Positions 58,190-64,000 of a stretch of 64,000 nt of DNA are shown here, piece after piece (positions within the stretch are counted from its first letter, which is position 1; every line of letters begins with the position of its first letter). This DNA comes from Xanthobacteraceae bacterium (GTDB lineage Bacteria; Pseudomonadota; Alphaproteobacteria; Rhizobiales; Xanthobacteraceae): the NCBI GenBank assembly GCA_019635635.1, contig JAHBZB010000003.1, forward strand, positions 1 to 64,000, read 5' to 3'. A program made the translations under genes and the position numbers. The notes under the pieces are model-generated. The model searched no databases, was not told the origin of the DNA, and saw nothing but the letters and a program-made list of their open reading frames with translations.

Positions 58190-58606
58190 CTAGCCGTTCT
58201 TCATTTCCAGTTCGGAGAGGCGACGGCGCAGCGCGGCGAGCTCTTTCTCGAGCTTCTCGACGCGCTCCTGCAACGTCTGCTCGACAGCCCCGACATGGGC
58301 TACCGGCGCAAGCGTCGCGGCGGCGTGGCCTTCATGTTTCACGAAGCTGACGCCGACGTCGGTGCCGTGATTCCAAGCGATCTCGACGCGAAGGGTCTGA
58401 TCGCGGTTCGGAATATGCAGTTCGAACGCATGCGGGAGCGCGACCGGATCGGTGAAAGACAGGCGCGCGCCGTCGTCGGTCAGTTCGCGGATGATGCAAT
58501 CCGCGCTCTGCCGGCGGCTATTATAAAAGACGCGCCCTTGCAGGAAGGTGCGGTGGCGCGGCGTGTGGCGGCGCTCGTCCATATTGATCGGCTCAGGTGC
58601 ACTCAT
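58190..58606 (-). CDS. PilZ domain protein
   Basis: 138 residues. RRHTPRHRTFLQGRVFYN supplies the first PilZ arginine motif; the second, normally [DN]xSxxG, reads ELTDDG, so cyclic-di-GMP binding is uncertain. The domain spans about residues 10-95. The C-terminus (about 108-135, VEQTLQERVEKLEKELAALR) is a leucine-heptad coiled coil likely to dimerise. Confidence 0.85.
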   Translation of the reverse strand: MSAPEPINMDERRHTPRHRTFLQGRVFYNSRRQSADCIIRELTDDGARLSFTDPVALPHAFELHIPNRDQTLRVEIAWNHGTDVGVSFVKHEGHAAATLAPVAHVGAVEQTLQERVEKLEKELAALRRRLSELEMKNG

Positions 58607-58703
58607 ATTGGTTTATGTTGCGCCTTATGACTTAACGCATCGTTAAGTGCATTGATCTTGGGCAGGGACACTGGCAAAAGGGCGGCCCTGGCGCGGCCTC
58701 GCA

Positions 58704-59597
58704 ATGAACCAATCCTCCCGTTCCTTCGAACTGATCGTAAAGGCGGCTCCGTCGTTGTTCGTGCTGTTCTGGAGCACGGGCTTCATCGGCACGAAGTACG
58801 GTCTGCCGTACGCCGAACCTTTGACCTTCTGCGCGATCCGGCTGTTGCTCGCGACGGCTGCGGTCGCGGTCCTCGCGCTGATCATGCGCGCGCCGCTGCC
58901 GCGCGGCATGGCGATCCCGCATAACATCGTCAGCGGCATTCTTGTGCACGGCATGTATCTGAGCGGCGTCTGCGTCGCGATCGCGCGCGGTATGCCGGCG
59001 GGGATCGCGGCGCTGATCGTTGGGCTGCAACCGATCCTTACCTCCACGCTGGCGAACCGCCTGCTCGGCGAGCGGGTTGCGCCGTTGCAATGGGCCGGGC
59101 TTCTGCTCGGGCTTGGAGGGCTCTGGCTTGTCGTCGGTGTCAAGGCACAAGGCGAGGCGGCAACCGTTGCGTGGATCGCAATCATCGGCTCGCTGGTCGG
59201 CATCACGCTCGGCACGCTTTATCAAAAGCGCTTCGGTGGCGGCACGGATTTCCTGTCTGCGATGCCGGTGCAGTATGCGGCGGCCTTCGTCTATTCCGGC
59301 GTTCTCGCGCTTTTCTTCGAGCAGGGCCGGGTCGAATGGACGCCGCAACTCGTGTTTTCACTCGCGTGGCTCGTGATCGTGCTTTCCGGCGGCGCGATCC
59401 TGCTGCTCTATTTCATGATCCGCCGCGCGGAGGCGACGCGGGTGGCGTCGCTGTTCTACCTGACGCCAGCCGTAACGTCGGTAATGTCTTGGCTTCTGTT
59501 CGACGAACGGCTGGGACTCGCGGCGATTGCAGGCATCGCGCTTTGCGCGGCAGGCGTGTTGCTGGTGAACTGGAAGACCGCGCCTGCGGCATCATAG
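58704..59597 (+). CDS. DMT-superfamily transporter (EamA type)
   Basis: 297 residues, ten transmembrane segments in two EamA repeats (about 15-145 and 160-290). WSTGFIGTKYGLPYAEPLTF near the start and FYLTPAVTSVMSWLLFDERLG near the end are typical. Likely an inner-membrane drug/metabolite exporter; substrate unknown. Monocistronic. Confidence 0.9.
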   Translation: MNQSSRSFELIVKAAPSLFVLFWSTGFIGTKYGLPYAEPLTFCAIRLLLATAAVAVLALIMRAPLPRGMAIPHNIVSGILVHGMYLSGVCVAIARGMPAGIAALIVGLQPILTSTLANRLLGERVAPLQWAGLLLGLGGLWLVVGVKAQGEAATVAWIAIIGSLVGITLGTLYQKRFGGGTDFLSAMPVQYAAAFVYSGVLALFFEQGRVEWTPQLVFSLAWLVIVLSGGAILLLYFMIRRAEATRVASLFYLTPAVTSVMSWLLFDERLGLAAIAGIALCAAGVLLVNWKTAPAAS

Positions 59598-59663
59598 GCC
59601 AACGCCCGGCGCGAAAATGCGCGGCCGGTCAACAAGTCGTTAACCGTACATTCGCTACCCAGT

Positions 59664-59685
59664 TACCGCAATTCCAATTGCGGTA
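59664..59685. promoter_or_regulatory. Perfect palindrome upstream of a small membrane gene
   Basis: TACCGCAATT-CC-AATTGCGGTA, 10-bp arms, ending 12 bp before the ATG at 59697. It may be an operator or an mRNA hairpin sequestering the ribosome binding site. Confidence 0.4.
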
Positions 59686-59696
59686 TCGAAGTGCAA

Positions 59697-60029
59697 ATGC
59701 CTGTTCGGTTTCGGTGGTTCGACGCGGTGCTTCTCTCGGCGGCCGCGTTTTTCAGTTTCGCGATAGCCGCGATGCCTATGCTCACGCCGAAGGATCAGTC
59801 CGCAAACGGCCTGGCCGTGATCTTTGCTCCCTGGACCGCGGCGCCGGAAGCCCTCGCTTTCGCGACGGAAGCAGGCGCGCGTTTCGTGCGCTTCGGCGCT
59901 TTCGATTTCATCGCGATCGTCGAGCCGCAAAGCGAACACTACGCTTCGCAAGCGCTCGAACGCGGCGCGTGGTTCGTCGCCGATCCGGTCGCGCTCGCCG
60001 CCTGTCTCAAGCCATTTGCAAGCAAGTGA
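59697..60029 (+). CDS. Membrane-anchored hypothetical protein
   Basis: 110 residues. One N-terminal hydrophobic segment ([19 protein letters not shown]) then a soluble domain ([35 protein letters not shown]) with no recognised family. The start is either ATG 59697 or GTG 59691. It lies seven bases upstream of a chemoreceptor gene and is probably co-transcribed, suggesting a sensory partner. Confidence 0.65.
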   Translation: MPVRFRWFDAVLLSAAAFFSFAIAAMPMLTPKDQSANGLAVIFAPWTAAPEALAFATEAGARFVRFGAFDFIAIVEPQSEHYASQALERGAWFVADPVALAACLKPFASK

Positions 60030-60036
60030 AATACGC

Positions 60037-61497
60037 ATGAACAGCCTGGAAAAATTTCAGAACAACGTCATGCTCTCGCTGCTATGCGTGACATGGATCC
60101 ATGTGCCGGTGCTGGCCGTTGCGGCATGGTTGATCGGTCATGAGGCGGCCACCGCGCTGATCGCCGCCTTTACGCTCGCCATGCTTCCCACGGCCTTTCT
60201 GCTGCTCAAGCGTCCGCGGTTTTCGGTTGCGCTCGGCATTGCGATCGCGTTCGTCGGGCAGACTTCGCTCTTCGTCTATCTGCTCGAAGGGCATCCGTGG
60301 CAGATCGAAGCGCACTTTTATTATTTTGCGTTGCTCGCGATGCTGTCGGGTTTCTGCGACTGGCGGGTGATCGTGGCGGCAGCGGCGCTGATCGCGGTGC
60401 ATCATCTGGGGCTGAACTTCCTGCTGCCGAACGCGCTGTACCCAGGCGGCAGCGACATCGGCAGGATGCTATTCCATGCCTCGATCGTGGTCATCGAAGC
60501 GGCGATGCTGATCGGAATCGCAGTCATGATGCAGCGTGCTTTCGGCGCGGCCTATGGCGCAACTGGCAGCGCCGAACGGGTTGCGGGCGAATTGCGCGGT
60601 ATCGTCGAGCAGCGCGAAAAGGAAGTTTCGCTTTCGGCGAAACGTAACAAGGAACTGCACGGGCTGCTGAACCAGTTCGAGCGCGAAATCGCAGAATCGG
60701 TCGATGCGCTCCACGTTGCTGCGCAAGAACTGGAAGGCAACGCGAAGGATCTCGGATCGACCGCGGAGAACGCGAGCGAGCAGTCGGTCAAGGTCGCCGC
60801 GATCACCGAGGAAACCTCGATTCAGGTGAAGACGGTGGCGCATGCCGGCGAGTCGCTCGCCGAAACCATCGCGGGCGTCGGCGCGAGCGTATCGGAATCG
60901 TCGCGCCTTGCCGGCGAGGCGGTGAACCAGACGCGCGCGACGACGGAAGCGATCGACGAGATGGCGAAGGTCGCCGCCGAAATCGGCAACGTCACCAGCC
61001 TGATTTCGGCAATCGCGGCGCAGACCAATCTGCTCGCGCTGAATGCCACGATCGAAGCGGCGCGGGCAGGGAATGCGGGACGCGGCTTTGCGGTAGTCGC
61101 GCAGGAGGTCAAGGCGCTTGCCGCGCAGACCGCCGCCGCGACACAGGACATCGCGACACGCATCGAGGCGATGCAGCAGGCGACCGGCAAATCGGTTTCG
61201 GCAATCGAGCAGATTTCTTCGGTGATCGCCGAACTCGACCGCTTCTCGATGCGGATCGCAAGCTCGGTCGAGGAGCAGGTCGCGTCCGCCCGCGAAATCG
61301 CCGGCAACGTGTCCTCCGTCGCCGAAGGCGTCGGCGCGGTGGCGCAATCGGTGGTGCAGATCGAAGGGGTCGCGACGCAGACGCATCGTGCGGCTTCGCA
61401 ACTCGACGCCGCCGCGGTTTCGGTCACCAGCCAGACGCGGCGCATCCGGGAGCGGGTGCAAGCTTTTGCGAGCGAGGTCGCGAAGATCAGGGCTTAG
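60037..61497 (+). CDS. Methyl-accepting chemotaxis protein with membrane-embedded sensor
   Basis: 486 residues. Residues 1-175 form about six transmembrane spans with no periplasmic ligand domain. The conserved-looking [34 protein letters not shown] and [15 protein letters not shown] segments contain four histidines at membrane borders. From about 205 to the end is the cytosolic signalling domain with the hairpin tip [20 protein letters not shown]. No HAMP domain is apparent. It would signal to CheA/CheW. The histidine-rich sensor resembles those on some GGDEF proteins. Confidence 0.88.
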   Translation: MNSLEKFQNNVMLSLLCVTWIHVPVLAVAAWLIGHEAATALIAAFTLAMLPTAFLLLKRPRFSVALGIAIAFVGQTSLFVYLLEGHPWQIEAHFYYFALLAMLSGFCDWRVIVAAAALIAVHHLGLNFLLPNALYPGGSDIGRMLFHASIVVIEAAMLIGIAVMMQRAFGAAYGATGSAERVAGELRGIVEQREKEVSLSAKRNKELHGLLNQFEREIAESVDALHVAAQELEGNAKDLGSTAENASEQSVKVAAITEETSIQVKTVAHAGESLAETIAGVGASVSESSRLAGEAVNQTRATTEAIDEMAKVAAEIGNVTSLISAIAAQTNLLALNATIEAARAGNAGRGFAVVAQEVKALAAQTAAATQDIATRIEAMQQATGKSVSAIEQISSVIAELDRFSMRIASSVEEQVASAREIAGNVSSVAEGVGAVAQSVVQIEGVATQTHRAASQLDAAAVSVTSQTRRIRERVQAFASEVAKIRA

Positions 61498-61916
61498 GCC
61501 GGCTTCGCTTCTTTCGGCTCTTTCGGCGGAATAACGAGCTGCGACTGCGTGACGAGCGCGGCGAGCTTGCCGTCCTCGCGGAAGATTTTCGTCTGCCAGA
61601 CCATCAGTGTTCTGCCGCGATGCACCGGCGTGCATTCGGCGCGCGCGGTTTCTCCGACCGGGATCGCAGAAAGAAAGTTGGTTTTGCTTTCGGTCGTGAG
61701 CGTCCGGTAACCTTTCGGAAGATTGGCCGTCGTGCCGACGCCGCCGAGGGTGTCGGCAAGCGTCATGATCGCGCCGCCGTGCAGGAAGCCGCCGCGGTTC
61801 GACAGTTCCTCGCGGGTGACGAGCTTCGCCTCGACGAGATCGGGCGAATATCTCGTGATCTCGATGCCGATATAGGACGCGAAGTGCTTCTCGTCGTGTT
61901 TGAACGTCTGTTCCAA
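61494..61916 (-). CDS. PaaI-family hotdog thioesterase
   Basis: 140 residues. The hotdog-fold signature [20 protein letters not shown] with the catalytic Asp/His-Gly-Gly region, followed by [21 protein letters not shown], matches PaaI/YdiI-type acyl-CoA thioesterases. Substrate unknown. The 3' end overlaps the chemoreceptor stop by four bases; it lies 11 nt downstream of formaldehyde dehydrogenase on the same strand, so probably one operon. Confidence 0.88.
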   Translation of the reverse strand: MEQTFKHDEKHFASYIGIEITRYSPDLVEAKLVTREELSNRGGFLHGGAIMTLADTLGGVGTTANLPKGYRTLTTESKTNFLSAIPVGETARAECTPVHRGRTLMVWQTKIFREDGKLAALVTQSQLVIPPKEPKEAKPA

Positions 61917-61927
61917 GAAATCCCCGC

Positions 61928-63055
61928 TTAAAACAGTACAACGCTGCGGATCGACTTGCCCGCGTGCATCAGGTCGAAGCCTTTGTTGATGTCTTCGAGC
62001 GGCATGGTGTGCGTGATCATCGGATCGATCTGGATTTTGCCGTCCATGTACCAGTCCACGATCTTCGGCACGTCGGTGCGACCTCTGGCGCCGCCGAAGG
62101 CGGTGCCTTTCCAGACGCGCCCCGTTACGAGCTGGAAGGGACGGGTCGAGATTTCCGCGCCCGCGGGTGCCACGCCAATCACGATACTTTCGCCCCAGCC
62201 GCGATGGCAGGCTTCCAGCGCCTGCCGCATGACATTCACGTTGCCGGTGCAGTCGAAGGTGTAGTCGGCGCCGCCGATCTGGTCGGCGGGGGTCTTCGTC
62301 ATGTTGACGAGGTGAGGGACGAGATCCTTTCCGGCTTCGGCTGCGTTGACGAAATGCGTCATGCCGAATTTTTCACCCCAGGCCTTGCGTTCGGGATTGA
62401 GATCGACACCGATGATCATGTCGGCGCCGGCAAGTTTCAAGCCCTGAAGGACGTTGAGTCCGATGCCGCCGAGGCCGAAGACGATGGCTTTCGCTCCGGG
62501 CGTCACCTTCGCGGTGTTCAACACCGCGCCGATGCCGGTCGTTACCCCGCAGCCAATGTAACAGACCTTGTCGAAGGGCGCGTCCTCGCGGATTTTCGCG
62601 ACCGCGATTTCGGGCAACACCGTGTAGTTCGCAAACGTCGAGGTGCCCATGTAGTGGAAGAGCTTCTTGCCGCCGATCGAGAAGCGCGAAGTGCCGTCCG
62701 GCATCAGGCCCTGTCCCTGTGTCGCGCGGATCGCGGTGCAGAGATTGGTCTTGCGCGAAAGGCAGGACGGGCACTGGCGGCATTCCGGCGTGTAAAGCGG
62801 AATGACGTGGTCGCCTTTTTTCACGCTGGTCACGCCGGGACCGACATCGACCACGACGCCCGCGCCTTCGTGGCCGAGGATCGCCGGGAAGATACCTTCC
62901 GGGTCCGCGCCGGAGAGGGTGAACTCGTCGGTATGGCAGATACCGGTCGCTTTGATCTCGACCAGCACTTCGCCGACTTTCGGCCCTTCGAGTTGAACCG
63001 TCGTGACTTCGAGCGGCTTGCCCTTTTCGACAGCGACCGCGGCGCGGACTTCCAT
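61928..63055 (-). CDS. frmA: S-(hydroxymethyl)glutathione dehydrogenase / class III alcohol dehydrogenase
   Basis: Oxidises the formaldehyde-glutathione adduct with NAD. 375 residues. Catalytic zinc ligands C40 and H62 (GHEGAG) with a third cysteine in [11 protein letters not shown]; structural zinc C92, C95, C98 and C106. The Rossmann motif [12 protein letters not shown] follows. The C-terminus ends [10 protein letters not shown] as in class III enzymes. A PaaI-type thioesterase, not an FghA esterase, lies downstream. Confidence 0.95.
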   Translation of the reverse strand: MEVRAAVAVEKGKPLEVTTVQLEGPKVGEVLVEIKATGICHTDEFTLSGADPEGIFPAILGHEGAGVVVDVGPGVTSVKKGDHVIPLYTPECRQCPSCLSRKTNLCTAIRATQGQGLMPDGTSRFSIGGKKLFHYMGTSTFANYTVLPEIAVAKIREDAPFDKVCYIGCGVTTGIGAVLNTAKVTPGAKAIVFGLGGIGLNVLQGLKLAGADMIIGVDLNPERKAWGEKFGMTHFVNAAEAGKDLVPHLVNMTKTPADQIGGADYTFDCTGNVNVMRQALEACHRGWGESIVIGVAPAGAEISTRPFQLVTGRVWKGTAFGGARGRTDVPKIVDWYMDGKIQIDPMITHTMPLEDINKGFDLMHAGKSIRSVVLF

Positions 63056-63195
63056 TCCTTATTCCTCCAATTTGTGTTGGGACAAGTCTAACGGGTCACG
63101 GCAGCGATGCAAAAGCGGGCAGCTCTTGACGGGCTCGTGAGTTGTTCCGCGCGGTTTGGCCGGATAGACTTCGCGAATTCATCAGGACGATTCAG

Positions 63196-63804
63196 ATGGC
63201 CGTCACGCGCGGATTTACGGGCAAGCAACGCGAGCAGACCGAAGCCGACCGGCTGCCGCCGGGACAGGCGCTGACCAGTGATTTTCCCGTGCTCTCCGCC
63301 GGGCCGACGCCGCAGGTGAAACTCGAGAACTGGATGTTCACGCTGAAACACGGCCCGCAGATCATCGCGCGCTGGACGTGGTCCGAGTTCAACCAGCTTC
63401 CGCAATCGAAGATGACGCGCGACATTCACTGCGTCACGACCTGGTCGAAATACAACACCGCCTGGCAGGGTGTGATGGTGGACGACATTCTCGCAGCGGC
63501 CGGGATCGACGAGGCGACGGCATTCACGCTTGCGCACGGCTATGACGATTACTCGACCAACGTTCCGACCGCGGATCTCACCGGCGGTAAGGCGATGGTC
63601 GCGACGCTTTACGAAGGCAAGCCGATCACGCCGGACCACGGCGGCCCCGCGCGGCTCGTCGTGCCGCATCTCTATTTCTGGAAATCGGCGAAGTGGATTC
63701 ACACGCTGCAATTCACCGATCGCGACACCGCCGGCTTCTGGGAAGAGCGGGGCTACCACATGTATGGCGACCCGTGGCGCGAGCAGCGTTATTCCGGTGA
63801 CTGA
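63196..63804 (+). CDS. Sulfite-oxidase-like molybdopterin enzyme
   Basis: 202 residues, the single-domain cytosolic type without heme or signal peptide. RDIHCVTTWSKYNTAW carries C79, the expected molybdenum-ligating cysteine; HGYDDYSTNVPTADL and GGPARLVVPHLYFWKSAKW follow the Mo-cofactor fold. ATG 63196 has AGGACGA upstream. The stop lies eight bases inside the next gene, an FAD/ferredoxin-reductase type, which may be its electron partner. Substrate unknown. Confidence 0.87.
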   Translation: MAVTRGFTGKQREQTEADRLPPGQALTSDFPVLSAGPTPQVKLENWMFTLKHGPQIIARWTWSEFNQLPQSKMTRDIHCVTTWSKYNTAWQGVMVDDILAAAGIDEATAFTLAHGYDDYSTNVPTADLTGGKAMVATLYEGKPITPDHGGPARLVVPHLYFWKSAKWIHTLQFTDRDTAGFWEERGYHMYGDPWREQRYSGD

Positions 63805-64000
63805 TAGCCCTAAGTCGCCGATCCCGCCCGCGATCCGCTGGCAAAAGGTCACGATCAACGAAATCGACAAGCGGACGCAGAGCGTGACGAGTTTCTTCTT
63901 TACGCCGTCGCAGCCGTTTTCGTTTCGCGCAGGCCAGCATGTCGAAGTGCGGCTGACCGCGCCGAACGGCTATCGCGCGCAACGCGCTTATTCGATTGCC
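63797..64000 (+). CDS. Ferredoxin-reductase-type flavoprotein (5' part only)
   Basis: The first 68 residues are visible from GTG 63797. WQKVTINEIDKRTQSVTSFFFTP is the opening of the FAD-binding barrel, then FSFRAGQHVEVRL and the flavin-contacting RAYSIA at the window end. This is the ferredoxin:NADP reductase-like superfamily. The gene continues beyond 64000. It overlaps the molybdoenzyme gene by eight bases, indicating co-translation. Confidence 0.8.
   Translation, partial: MTDSPKSPIPPAIRWQKVTINEIDKRTQSVTSFFFTPSQPFSFRAGQHVEVRLTAPNGYRAQRAYSIA

Overview
The window reads as a chromosome segment of a GC-rich alphaproteobacterium, most likely order Hyphomicrobiales (Bradyrhizobiaceae/Xanthobacteraceae-like). 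The evidence is the contiguous tuf-tRNA-Trp-secE-nusG-rplKAJL-rpoBC-rpsLG-fusA-tuf-S10/spc/alpha supercluster with adk after secY and no rpmJ there, the ATP12-type F1 chaperone, the DUF1236 and DUF2214 proteins, a glutathione-dependent formaldehyde dehydrogenase, and alphaproteobacterial promoters of the CTTGAC-N17-TATATT type. The genus is not resolved from sequence alone.

1-33.5 kb is the information-processing core. It opens on the ATG of one tuf copy, followed by about 0.6 kb of tandem repeats (each with a terminator and a TGTGA-N6-TCACA palindrome), tRNA-Trp and secE-nusG. Then come the L11-L1, L10-L7/L12 and rpoB-rpoC units, with hairpins at the rplJ leader, the rplL/rpoB junction and the rpoB/rpoC junction. 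Two small secreted paralogues follow the rpoC terminator. The str operon (rpsL, rpsG, fusA, second tuf) runs into the S10, spc and alpha ribosomal operons, which end at the terminator behind rplQ. The two tuf genes encode the same protein and are nearly identical in DNA except for the last about 38 bp. A decayed second copy of the tuf 3' end lies just past the first gene.

33.5-47.9 kb is ordinary accessory and housekeeping DNA: a YidB-like protein, a GlsB/YeaQ-like protein, a small zinc-ribbon protein, a lipoprotein, a phosphate-selective-type porin divergent from a Do-family protease (with an AAACCG half-site array between them), rarA, crcB, an RluC-type pseudouridine synthase, ATP12, a DUF4260 protein, a class D beta-lactamase homologue, a YitT protein and the carboxyltransferase subunit of an acyl-CoA carboxylase.

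47.9-51.7 kb is the clear genomic island: a two-gene, lower-GC operon on the minus strand. It encodes a 718-residue superfamily 1 helicase with a nuclease-like but apparently catalytically dead N-terminus, and a DUF2290-type partner overlapping it by 20 nt. The operon ends one base from pccB. Upstream lie a palindromic multi-hairpin repeat and a promoter-driven structured non-coding segment. This is the best candidate here for an undescribed, possibly anti-phage, system.

51.7-64 kb holds small envelope proteins, a VIT/CCC1 transporter, PsiE, a cyclase-family gene broken by one in-frame TGA, a glutathione S-transferase, a PilZ protein, a DMT exporter, a chemoreceptor with a histidine-containing multi-span membrane sensor, a thioesterase, formaldehyde dehydrogenase, and a sulfite-oxidase-like molybdoenzyme overlapping a flavin/ferredoxin-reductase-type gene cut by the window end.
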